Made by a program: the position numbers and the translations under genes. DNA of 64,000 nt from Hyalella azteca (Eukaryota; Arthropoda; Malacostraca; Amphipoda; Hyalellidae): NCBI RefSeq assembly GCF_000764305.2, contig NW_025947462.1, positions 1-64,000 of the forward strand. Reading direction: 5' to 3'. Shown piece after piece: positions 33,175 to 44,225 of this stretch (the stretch's first letter is position 1; every line of letters begins with the position of its first letter). The notes beneath the pieces were generated by a model. It saw nothing but the letters and a program-made list of their open reading frames with translations, was not told the DNA's origin and did not search any database.

Positions 33175-35575
33175 TGTCACTAGATTGCTTGAATCGCAGA
33201 TTCAATAGAAATTCAAAAGCAAAGAAAACTTCACAAAAATTTAGCATATTTCTTTTTAAAATGTTTTAAAAGTCTAGTTCCATTCTCAGTTTGATGAATC
33301 TAGAATACAAATACAATCAGAAGTTAATAAAGTTCGGATTCACAAGAAAAAATACAGAAGTTAAGAGCCTAAATTTACAGGCAAAGGCAGAGTAATAAAG
33401 TAAATACCTATCAATTCACGATTTCTAGTGGATAAGAACTGATGGCTGCATTTAAACTAGGCCTCTCTTCAAAAATATACAAGGATTCCAAAATACGCAG
33501 ATAGGATGCAACAGAACAAGAAGCTAAAACCTTAAAGTCATAATGTCACTAGATTGCTTGAATTGCAGATTCACTAGAAATGTAACAGTGAAGAAGACTC
33601 CACTTAAATTCAGCATTTCTCTATTGAAAATGTTTCGTAGACCAGCTCCATTGTCAGTTTGATAAATATAGAATACAAATACAGACAGAAAATTAATCAA
33701 GTTTGGAGTCAAAAGAAAAAAAAGTTAAAACCTAAATTTACATGCAGAGGGCAGAATAATATAGAAATAACTATCTATTCACAATTTCTAATGGATAAGA
33801 ACTGTAGAAAGCATTTAAACTAGGCTTCTCTATAAAAATACACAAAGATTCCAAAATGTGCAGATCGGAAGCACCAGAACTATAAGCTAAAACCTTAAAG
33901 TCAGTGTCGGACACCGGAACATTGCACTGCTCGGCGTGTGCGCGCAGAGCCGAATGAGGAGGGCACGATAGTAACTGCCCAGTCCTATAACTCCTACCTC
34001 TATGCTCAGCAACCCTAGTGTAAAGGTTGCGTGTCGTCATTCCAGCATACGCAGATGCACATTGTGCACAACTAAATAATTAAAACTAGGGATGATCGCA
34101 TGAGAGAAGGGAGGATATCTTTGAACCTAAAAAGTGAACCTATTTTAAAATTATTCACAAGAAAGATATGAAGATTATTGTCCGGAAAATGTTTCATAAG
34201 CAAATCTTTCAATTCTCTTGCCACAATATCAGATGCATGGCCAAAGTATGGAAGAGAACAGTAAAGAGCATTTCTATTATCAGGCTTTGGAACAACTCAC
34301 TATCACTTAGGCATGAATTTCCTAATTTGGTTAAACACCAAGCCAGAATGAAATCCATTAGGCAAGAAGATATTGTGCATAAATTCAAATTCAGAATGCA
34401 TGGCATGGAAAGTTGAGTAAATATGGAAGCTGCGGTGTAATAGTATTTGAAGCCTGTTTAACTTGAATTTAAAATTTGCAAAGGTTTAGCCGATGGGAAG
34501 ACTCATGCCCAAACCATCACTCTGGCTGTAAAACTTATCAGCAAATATTAAAATTGAATTTAGAACTGATAATTCTAGGAGGTATTTAAAAGAATTTCAT
34601 TTCTAACCAAAAACAGTATCATGAATATCTGCAAACAGAAAATTAGAATAGATCTCTATAGTTTCATAAAGAGGTATATTTGTAAACAAATTTTCCATGT
34701 CAAAAAAACAATAGTTAAGTCCTGAATGTCGGTAAAATTCTTCAAGTGGTCAACAAACTTATAAGAATTTTCTGCTGTATACTGGTTAGTTGTTAGTTAA
34801 AGACTAGAACTTTAAACTTAGCCAGTTTAAAACTAGGAGTATTATATGCAGCAAAAATTTGTTTAAATTTAAACTTTGAGGCAAAATCAGACTAATGAAT
34901 TTTAGGTAAGTCTATAAAATCACAGGGCATGAACCAGAGGTGTAAAGTTTGCAGTAAGTTTCAGATAAGAAGGCAGACAAATCCTTGAGTTTTTGCAGAA
35001 AGCGATTGATTTAGTCCTCCATTTCTAAAATAATTTCAGAGATTAGATCAGTAATTTCAGCAAATTTAGAAGGATCGGTGATGAGTGCACTAAGACTCTG
35101 TTATATTGACTACATTCAACCAACACAACGCCCATGCCCTTCAATAAAAGCGTGTCACTGGGATGAAATACAGAATAAAAACTTTTATATGACTCAAAGC
35201 CATAAAAATGATGATAGGCTAAGCTCTGCAAGCTCCCAAGAAACTCAGGGCGGTTAGGAGTGGAAACATTCTTTATGCTGAGAGCTAGCCTTTCAAAGGC
35301 TGAAAAATTTATAAAAATCCAACTTGAAAACAATCAGACAAAAATTAATTCCAAAAGCCAGCAAGAATTTGATACGGGGTTCCAAGTTTAAAGAACTATA
35401 GTTGAAAACCACCTCATCTGGGTCAATACAACGAATTTCGTTGTGGATGCCGAAGTTACTGAGTTTCCTTTGATGCATTTGACTGGAAACTTTCCTGAAG
35501 TTAAGAAGATGCCTGAATGCAAAAATAAAGGCTTTTGTTTTATTCTTTGATTTTTGTCTGCCTGTTTTCAAGTTA
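33175..35575 (-). pseudogene. Penelope-like element, minus arm (copy A)
   Basis: Minus-strand remains of a Penelope-like retroelement. From 35571: N-terminal region (IDPDEVVFNYSSLNLEP), then LALSIKNVS, GVVLVECSQYN and RT pieces. An internal deletion near 34480 joins the GMSLPIG.TFAN region to the C-terminal FHAMHSEFEFM region and removes the catalytic box. Then comes a GIY-YIG endonuclease domain (33771-34040: TTRNLYTRVAEHRGRS, ESLCIFIEKPSLNAF), followed by the terminal repeat. A second, 5'-truncated copy (33175-33535) is attached head to tail. Not functional. Confidence 0.85.
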
Positions 35576-37620
35576 GACTTTTATAAATTTTTTTAGCCTT
35601 TACAAGACTAGCTCTCAGCATAAAGAATGTTTCTACTAATAACCACCCTAAGTTTCTTGGGAACTTGCAACTTGCAAGACAGCCTATTGTCATTTTTATG
35701 ACTTCAAGTCATATAAAATTTTTTCTTCTGTATTTCAACCCAGTGAAATGCTTTGATTGTGTTGTTGGTTGTACTCAATTTAACAGTAGCCTTACTGCAC
35801 TCATCACCGAACCTTCTAAATTTGTCAAAATTACTGATCCAATCTCTAAACCCATTTTCAAAATTTAGGACAAAATCAATAGTTTTCTGTGAAAACTCAA
35901 GGATTTGTCTGCCTTCTCATCTGAAACTTCAAACTTTACTCTTCTGGTTAATGCCCTGGGATTTTATATGGCTTACATACACAAAATTTACAAGTCTGAT
36001 TTTGCCTCAAAGTTTCAATATTGACCAATTTTTGCCACATATAGTACTCCTAGTTTTGAATTGCTAAGTTTTTAGTTTCAGTCATAGACTGTCATACAAC
36101 TAACCAGTACACAGTAGACAATTCTTATACGTTTGTTGACCACTAGCAGGATATTAATGACGTTCATGACTTTACTTTGGCCTCTATTGACATTGGAAAG
36201 TTTGTTTATAAATATAGGTACCACTCTATGAAACTATAGAGATCTGTCTCAATTTTCTGTTTAAAGATATTCATGATACTGTTATTGGTTTGAACCAATA
36301 TTTTTTAAATACTTCCTGGAATTTTTAGTTTTAAATTCAATTTTCATATTTGCTGGTAAGTTTTACAGACAGATTGATGGTTTGGGCATGGGCCTTCCTC
36401 TTGGTGCAACCTTTGCAAATATTTTCATTTGTTTTCATGAGGTTTCATGGCTGGCCAATTGTCCTCCTGACTTCAAACCAATATTTTATAACAGATACGT
36501 CAATGAAATCTTTCTTATTTTCAAGCATCCCTCTTATGTTTAACTTTTCTTAGGTCACCTAAACTTGCAATATTATTCTATTAAATTTACAAAGGAACTT
36601 GAATCAAACAATAGTTTGTTCTTCCTCAAGTGCAAAATTACTAAATCTAATGACCACTTTAAAACATCTGTTTTCCAAAATCTACTTTCACCAGCTTAAG
36701 CACCAGCTTTTCTAGCTTTTGTTCTTTTAGATTCAAGTTGAATGGGCTTTAAACACCATGGCTTTTGTGTTTGCTTGACTTTCCGTGCCATGCATTCTGA
36801 ATTTGAATTTATGCGCAATATCTTCTGGCATGCATTTCCTTCTAGCATGGTGTTTAACCAAATTAAGAAATTCATGTCTAAGCAATACAGTGAAGTTGTT
36901 CCACAGCCTGATAATAGGAATGTTGTTTACTGTTCTTTTCCATACTTTGGCCATGCATACAAAGTTAAGTCAAGAGACTTGAAAGATTTGTTTATGAAAT
37001 ACTTTTCAGACATCAACCTTCATATCTTACTGGAGAATAATTTCGAAATAGGTTCATTTTTAGGTACAAAGATATCCTCCCTTCTCACACGTGATTGTCC
37101 CTAGTTTATAAATTTAGTTTTGCAGGATGTGCACCTGTGTATGTTAGAATGCCGTCATACAATCTTTACTCTAGGGTCGCTGAGCATAGAGGGAGGAGTT
37201 ATAGGACTGGGCAGTTACTATCACACCCTCCTCATTCAGCTGCGTGCACTCACGCCAAACGGTGCAACATTCCAGTGTCTGACACTGACTTTTAAGGTTT
37301 TAGCTTCTTTTTCTGTTGCATCCCGTCTGCATATTTTGGAATCCTTGTACATTTTTGAAAATTGGACTAGTTTAAATGCAGCCTTCAGTTCTTATCCACT
37401 TGAAATTATGAATAGATAGGTATTTACTTTATTACTCTGCCCTTTGCCTGTAAATTTAGGTTTTTAACTTCTGTATTTTTTCTCTTGAACCCAAACATTA
37501 TTCACTTCGGATTGTATTTTTGTCCTAAATTTATCAAACTGACAATGGAGCTGGACTCCAAAATGTTTTAAATAGAGATATGTTTTATTTTTGTGGAGTT
37601 CTCTTTACTTTTAAATATTT
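35576..37620 (+). pseudogene. Penelope-like element, plus arm (copy A)
   Basis: Plus-strand partner of the element above, starting within the N-terminal region. Recognisable are the fingers (KFLGNLQ..., SSLTALITEPSKFVKI), the palm (GLGMGLPLGATFANIF and FYNRYVNEIFLIF), and the thumb (MHSEFEFMRNIFWHAF...DNRNVVYCSFPYFGHA). The GIY-YIG domain (CAPVYVRMPSYNLYSRVAEH) ends at about 37415, before the terminal repeat with a hammerhead-like motif at 37539-37565. The catalytic YVDD is YVNE. Several stops and frameshifts. Confidence 0.87.
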
Positions 37621-37734
37621 TGTAATTTGTTGAAATGACATTAAGGCATGAATAATTTTGGACATAAGTGTATAAACTACAATGTGCATTTGGTATTTAA
37701 ATTTGTTAATAGTTTTTCATTAAGATTGCCATAC

Positions 37735-38316
37735 CTTCCTCATGCGCTGGGATGTTGACTGATGATGGCGGTGAAATACCTGGACTTTTCTTAGGGTTAG
37801 GGTGATGGGGGAGAGTTGGGCGGAGGTGATGGGGGAATGTTGGGAGGAGGTGACCGCAGAGTGTTGGGCGGAGGTGATGGAGGAATTTTGGGCGGAGGTG
37901 ATAGAGGAATGTTTGGAGGTGATGGGAGAATGTCGGGAGGTGGTGATGCAGTAACGTTGGGAGGAAGTGATGTGGGAGTGTTTGAAGGAGGTGATGGGGG
38001 AATGTTGGGTGGAGGTGATAGAGAAATAATTGGAGGAGGTGATGGGAGAATGTCGGGAGGAGGTGCAGGAGTGTTTGGAGGTGTTGGGGGAGTGTTTGGA
38101 GGTGATGGGGGAGTGTGGGGAGGAACTTTGTGCTATCCTCAAGCTCTTCATGAGCAAGGGTTGTTCAGAGGCACTGTGGGCATCAAGGACACCATTGGTA
38201 TCATAGGTACTATGGACATCAGGCCCCTCACTCGACGCTTCTCTCTTGCACGGCACACACAGAGGAGGAGGAGGAGGTGGCCAGCTACCACCACCAGGGT
38301 TGGGAGGCTTGCATGC
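37735..38316 (-). CDS. Unidentified gene, exon Y (copy A)
   Basis: Acceptor ATGGCAG before 38316 and donor AAG|GTATGG after 37735 give 194 codons in phase 0 at both ends, open throughout. It begins ACKPPNPGGGSWPPPPPPLC and then becomes a Ser/Thr/His-rich tract of imperfect octapeptides (HSPITSKH, HSPNTSKH, HSSITSAQ), a 24-bp coding minisatellite. It ends VFHRHHQSTSQRMRK. Low-complexity content means the frame alone is weak evidence; the matching phases with exons Z and X are the better support. Unknown function. Copy B (46442-48252) carries a hugely expanded version. Confidence 0.55.
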
Positions 38317-38486
38317 CTGCCATGACATAAGGTTTATGTGCAGCAGGAACTTGGTTGCCATCAACATTCCATTTCAAACTTGTTCTACAGTGAAAATGAA
38401 AGCTAAGTACCAAATTAATTCATATGATAGAAGTAAAGTTATGGATTCAAATTTGTTACAAGGACCAGAAGTTACAAGGCCTAAAA

Positions 38487-38690
38487 TTACCTACCAGCAC
38501 TTGTTACCAGCATATGTTACCTACCAGCACATGTTACCTACCAGCACATGTTACCTACCAGCACATGTTACCTACCAGTACATGTTACCTACCAGCACAT
38601 GTTACCTACCAGCACATGTTACCTACCAGCACATGTTACCTACCAGCACATGTTACCTACCAGCATATGTTACCTACCAGTAGATGTCAC
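38487..38690 (-). repeat. 17-bp minisatellite at the donor of exon Z
   Basis: About twelve units of ACCTACCAGCACATGTT. Read with the gene, each unit gives CTGGTAGGTAACATGTG, which itself resembles a 5' splice site (G|GTAGGT). The array starts four bases after the exon Z donor GAG|GTAAGT and fills more than half of the 378-bp intron Z-Y. Confidence 0.93.
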
Positions 38691-38694
38691 TTAC

Positions 38695-39077
38695 CTCATC
38701 CTGGGACATTGGTTCATCTTTGGCTAATACATCATCAGCCTCCACCTCCAGCTTGATGTTGTCCACCATAATCATGTTATCTTGGTCGCCATCATGTTTG
38801 ACCGCCATAATAATCTTGTCATGCTCGCCATCATGTTTAACTGTCATGATGTTGTCTTGCTTGCCCTCGTGTTTGACCGCCATAATCATGTTGTCCTGAT
38901 CACCTTCATGTTTGACCAGCATCATCATGTCACTATCATTATCACATTTGACTAAAATCATGTCATCTCCGAGCTCATCATGCATGACAGCCTCCACTTT
39001 AATATAAACTTCCTCTAAGTTGGGTTCAAGTTTGATTTTTTTGAGAGGAATTTGGTCGTCCGCTGGTGGGGCGCCAA
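38695..39077 (-). CDS. Unidentified gene, exon Z with repeated VKHEG motifs
   Basis: Acceptor TCTTCAG before 39077, strong donor GAG|GTAAGT after 38695; two bases plus 127 codons, phase 0 into exon Y. Acidic protein segment IPLKKIKLEPNLEEVYIKVE, followed by four to five 39-bp in-frame repeats encoding MAVKHEGDQDNMI variants, then IKLEVEADD and AKDEP. IKLEP, IKVEA, VKHEG and IKLEV all fit the psi-K-x-E SUMO-acceptor pattern common in N-terminal parts of arthropod zinc-finger transcription regulators. No zinc finger is seen here. Upstream exons were not found. Confidence 0.65.
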
Positions 39078-39619
39078 CTGAAGAGAACAAAATTGTTTGA
39101 TTATTGCTATGGAAATGAATTGCATTTCACACAAGAGCTTCAAAGCAAAGAAATAAATAGTAAACAATAGAATATTGCTTGGGAGTGTACTTTCATTTTA
39201 TTGAATGTTACTTGTATGCTTCAATTTATTCTTTCAAATAACAAATGTGACTCATCATTCAATAACATATCAAGGATAAATATCATGAGAAATAGCACAC
39301 CAAAAGAGGGCTTTAACCCACTACATTAAAAGATCCAGTAAAACAATATAGTACACTTTAAATACCACATTAAATAATAAATCAGTCCCAGCATTTATAT
39401 ATGCCAGGGTAAACTAACTTCAGTTCTAAATAAACAATATCTTAAGTATGATGATGCTGGTATGCATGATTATTTACTAGTCTACGTACTTGTTGCACTC
39501 AAAAATTAACTTGAGGAAGAGTCTTTGTAAAGGAATTGAATGCAGGACCGACTCCAATTGGGTCCGAAGAATTAACCCTAAGCTGCCACCGAACCTCAAC
39601 GAAGGAAATGAAAACCAAA
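39078..39619. other. Intron-like spacer, no feature
   Basis: AT-rich sequence upstream of exon Z. The inferred upstream exon of this gene was not found. Confidence 0.4.
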
Positions 39620-39729
39620 TCCCCCTCCTCCAGCAGACGAGGGAGGCTGATGCTCCGACATTTGGTCGTGACGTGTGTGATGGCCTCTTCGTAGTCCTCG
39701 GCCTCGATCATCTGCTGGAGCTCGCGGGG
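39620..39729 (-). pseudogene. Exon X remnant (copy B), truncated
   Basis: Same acceptor and first 37 codons as exon X in copies A and C (through RSISLPRLLEEG), then abrupt divergence at about 39620 into unrelated sequence with a stop near 39499. The AT-hook part and the donor are missing. This marks the edge of duplicated block B. Confidence 0.75.
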
Positions 39730-42344
39730 CTGTTGGATAATTTTGTTATAATGCAGGGAAAATGTGGGTAATAAGTCAAAAATATGTATAGAAAATTTTG
39801 AGTAAAAAATGTGAGTAGAAAATGTGCGTTGAAAATGTGAGTCAAAAGTAAAAAATGTACGTGCTGTGAGTCAGGATGTGTCAATATTGGGACAATTTAA
39901 ATTGTTCTTTCAAATTGTTCTTATATTTTTAAATTTGAGGACAATTTTTAATCATTAAGGACAATTTTAAATTTAAGGTCAATTTTTAATCATTAAGGAA
40001 AACTTTAATCCTTCATTTAAATTCAAATCTTTTTTTCAGTCTCAGTCAGTCATGAAAAAAAAAGAATTTCTAGAAGACATGTTGAAAACATTGACAGAAA
40101 TAAAATCTCTTTATAATAAATGATATTTAAAAAAACATTTGCTAAAATACACTAAAAAAACATTCACTAAACTACAATAAAATACACTTTTGAGTAAGTG
40201 ATAGTAATACTGCCCTTGTAGGGAGCTTTAGCTCTTTAAAATATCAAGTTTAAATAATAAATATGAGAAAAGATATAAATTTAGCAATTCTATGTTCATT
40301 CTACAATTATAACTATTTTTTTAATTAAACAAATAGGTTTAAATAAATACACATAAAATAAGATTTAATTATACAATTTATACACTTGCGCCCAAAATTA
40401 TTCATACCTCTTCAGATATATAATACATTCAAATTTCAAAAAACAATAAAGATCATTTATAACATTTTTTTAGGAAAGATTGCAATTATAATGTACAATA
40501 AAATATTTAGAAAACAATTATTTTCAACAGTAATTATTTCGCATTTTGTGCGTAACTTACAGTACATAATTATTCGTAGACCTCTCATTCCAGATCATTT
40601 ATAATGGTATTTAAGAAGAACTGTTAATGAAAATAATAGTAGATACTCTTATAATTGTGTTTCAAAATTCAGTGTTGTTAAGCATTGCAATATTTTTTCC
40701 GCAAAGTCTGAAATTAAATTTTTTTCCATAATCAAAGGAAAAGTTAAAATTTTGCTAAAATTTTGAAGATGGTGAAGAAAAAAGAGCTTAGTAATGATCT
40801 CAGAAACAAAATTTGCAAATTCCCACAAAGAAGGGCTTGGATATAAATTAATATCTAAGTAGTAGCGCATTATGAAAAAAAATGAAAATCTTTTAACACA
40901 GACCACGGTGGATAACCTGGTTGGTTGAGGAAGGGAGGGAAAACATTTTCCCCAGATGTGCCAGAAACAAAATAATTTATTAATATTAAAATCACTATAT
41001 TTCCTAAATTGCAAGGTTATCCAGAATTTAAAAGCAAAGAATAATGCCAAAATATTCACCATTTCTTAAGAATAAATACTTTACATAGTCCAGCTCCATC
41101 GTCAGTTCAAAAGTTCATAACCTATAAGAAAAGCAGAATCAATTAGAAAACTAAATTCGCCTCAAAGATAAAAATGTAAACTGACAAAAGAAAAAAATTT
41201 TCAATTTATGTTTTTATCTTCAATGTGAATTTAGTTTTCTAATTGATTCTGCTTTTCTTATAGGTTTTGAACTTTGGAACTGATGATGGAGCTGGACTCT
41301 GAACCGTTTTAATTCTTAAGAAATGGTGAATATTTTTTCTGTATTCTTTGCTTTTAAATTCTTGATAATTTATTAATTGCAATGTTTGCAACAATCCTAG
41401 GATCACCAGCAAGGAAATTTTGAGAAATTTTGATGTTTCTGGTATGAAGTATCAAGACAAACATTGCAAAGAACAATGCATCATAACGGACTGAAGGGTT
41501 GTCGACCCGGGAAAACCCTTTGCTAACATAAAAGCATGTAAAAGCAGATATGAAGTTTGCTAAAACTCATGTCAATTCCCCAACCTCATTTTTCTCAAAG
41601 ATTTTGTGGACAGATGAGACAAAATAGAATTATTCAGACATATGGATGTTGCTTAAGTTTGGAGAAAAAAAGTGAGGTGCATAATTCAAAGAACACAATC
41701 CCCACAGTTAAACATGGAGGTAGGAATCTTATATTTTGGGTTTCTTTCTGCTAGGGGACCAAGAAGTCTGATTAAAGTGAATGGGATTGTGAAAAAAGAA
41801 CAATATCTTGATATTATCAAAAATTATATGCAGGATGTAGAAAAACTTTTTCGTGGTCCTGATTGGACTCTTTAGCAGGATAATGATCCAAAGAACACAT
41901 CAAAAATAGTCAAGAAGTGGTTTGATGATTATTACATCAATGTCATGGTCCTAATACCCTAGTCAAAGTTGCAATCTCAATCCAACTGAGAATTTGTGAT
42001 GCATACTGAAAATAGAGGTGAAAAAGAGACAACCTAGAAATTTGAAAGAAGTGGAACATTATGCCAAGGAAGAATGGACAAAACTTAGCATTGATACATG
42101 CAGGAACCTTGTTGACCATTACTGTAAGCGTTTACAACAAGTTATCAAAAGTAAAGGCCATGCTATTTGCTATTGATTCAGGGTATGAATAAATTTCATC
42201 ATGAATCAGTTCTATGTTTCTTTTGTATCTCTTTAAAAACTGAAAAAATAATATTTTTTTGGTTCAAAATACCCTTATATGGTTTATAAATGTTTTACAT
42301 CTCCTTTAAAATTTTAGATAATGATTTTTTGGTCTAATTTTTGT

Positions 42345-44225
42345 AATTGGTTGTCACTAGATTGCTTGAGTCGCAGATTCACTAGAAATTTAAAAGCAAA
42401 GAAAACTCCACAAAAATTTAGCATATCCCTGTTGAAAATGTTTTAAAAGTCCAGCTCCATTGTCAGTTCAATAAATCTAGAACACATATTTAATCAGAAA
42501 TTAATAAAGTTTGGATTCAAAATAAAAAAGAAGACAAAAACCTAAATTTACAGGCAAAGGCCGAGTAATAAAGTAAATATCCAACAATTCACAATTTCTA
42601 GTGGATAAGAAGAAAAGGCTGCATTTAAACTAGAATTATCTTTAAAAATATTCAAGGATACCAAATTACACATATCAGATGCAACAGAACAAGAAGCTAA
42701 AACCTTAAAGTTATAATGTCACTAGATTGCTTGAATCGCAGATTCACTAGAAATGTAACAGTGAAGAAAACTCCACAAAAATTCAGCATTTCTCTATTGA
42801 TAATGTTTCGGAGACCAGCTCCATCGTCAGTTCGATAAATATAGAACACAAATACAGTCAGAAAATTAATCAGTTTGGAATCAAAAGAAAAAAAAAAGTT
42901 AAAACCTAAATTTACAGGCAAAGGGCAGAATAATTATGCATGGCCATAGTATGGAAGAGAACAGTAAATAACATTTCTATTATCAGGCTTTGGAACAACT
43001 CACTATCACATAGGCATGAATTTTCTCATTTGGTTAAACACCAAGCCAGAAGGAAATCCATTAAGCAAGAAGATATTGTGCATAAATTCAAATTCATAAT
43101 GCATGGCATGGAAAGTTCAGTAAATATGGAAGCTGCGGTTAATAGTATTTGAGTTTAACTTGAATTTAAAATTTGCAAGGGTTTGGCCGATGGGAAGACT
43201 CATGCCCAAACCATCACTCTGGCTGTAAAACTTATCAGCAAATATTAAAATTGAATTTAGAACTGATAATTCTAGGAGGGATTTTAAAGAACTTCAGTTC
43301 TAACCAAAAACAGTATCATGAATATCTTCAAACAGAAAATTAAAATAGATCTCTATACTTTCATAAAGAGGTATATTTGTAAACAAATTTTCCACGTCAA
43401 AAAAACAATAGTTAAGTCCTGAATGTTGGTAAAATTCTTCAAGTGGTCAACAAACTTATAGGAATTTTCTGCTGTATACTGGTTAGTTGTTAGTTAAAGA
43501 CTAGAACTTAAAACTTAGCCAGTTTAAAACTAGGAGTATTATATGCAGCAAAAATTTGTTTAAATTTAAACTTTGAGGCAAAATCAGACTAATGAATTTT
43601 AGGTAAGCCATATAAAATCCCAGGGCATGAACCGGAGGCATACAGTTTAGAGAAAGTTACAGATGAGAAGGCAGACAAATCATAGAGTTTTTGCAGAAAG
43701 CTTTCAATTTTGTTCTCAATTTACAAAATAGTTTTAGAAATTGGATCAGTAATTTTGACAAATTTAGAAGGATTGGTTATGAGTGCGGTAAGGCTACTGT
43801 TATATCGACTACAACCAACCAACACAACGCCCCTGACCTTCCATAGAAGCATGTCACTGGGTTGAAATGAAGAAAAAAATTTATATGACCTAAAGCTGTA
43901 AAAATGATGATAGGCTAAGCTCTGCAAGTTCCCAAGAAACTCTGGGCAGTTAGGAGTAGAAACATTCTTTATGCTATTAGCTAGCCTTTAAAAGGATCAA
44001 AAATTTATAAATGTCCAACTTAAAAACAGGCAGACAAAAATCAAGCCAAAAGCCAGCAAGAATTTGATACGGGGTTCTGAGTTGAAATAACTTTAGTTGA
44101 CAACGACCCCTTTTCTGGGTCAATAGTGCGAATTTTGTTGTGGATGCCGAGGTTACTGAATAGGAAGATATGTTTGACTGGGAACTTTCCTGAAGTTAAG
44201 AAGATGCCTGTTTTTAAGATGTTTT
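42345..44225 (-). pseudogene. Penelope-like element, minus arm (copy B)
   Basis: Counterpart of 33175-35575 with the same internal RT deletion, so both descend from one duplicated insertion. Here the GIY-YIG domain is also lost: at about 42935 the terminal repeat joins directly to the RT thumb region (about 480 bp missing compared with copy A). Its terminal repeat has the best hammerhead-like motif in the window. Confidence 0.83.
42805..42830 (-). ncRNA. Hammerhead-ribozyme-like motif in Penelope terminal repeat
   Basis: Read on the minus strand: CTGACGA, one spacer base, a four-pair stem GGAG/CTCC with a five-base loop, then GAAAC. This fits the CUGANGA...GAAA core of hammerheads, which are known in Penelope-like terminal repeats. 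Related copies: 31636-31660 (-), 33632-33657 (-), 37539-37565 (+), 41280-41306 (+), 46246-46272 (+), 51345-51370 (-), some with altered core bases. Stems I and III and the cleavage site were not established. Confidence 0.45.

Larger units (their letters stand above)
30942..37672. mobile_element. Tc1-like element, copy A, invaded by Penelope elements
   Basis: Inverted termini TACACTTGCGCCCAAAATTA (30942) and, at the right end, the near-complement ending at 37672, each flanked by TA. The transposase starts at 31332 (frameshifted after six codons), shows a DNA-binding N-terminus, then catalytic-domain pieces at about 31920-32950 (LTVKHEDGNL-like, DIIKNEL, NDVEKLFLGPDWI). It is dead. Insertions: a Penelope terminal-repeat hairpin (31515-31915), a 253-bp retroposon (32499-32751) and two head-to-head Penelope elements (33175-37620). 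The whole lies in the intron between exons Y and X. Confidence 0.85.

Noticed and set aside
37793..37806. TTAGGGTTAGGG as a telomere repeat
   Set aside because: Only two units, part of the exon Y sequence, and repeated at the homologous place near 46498.
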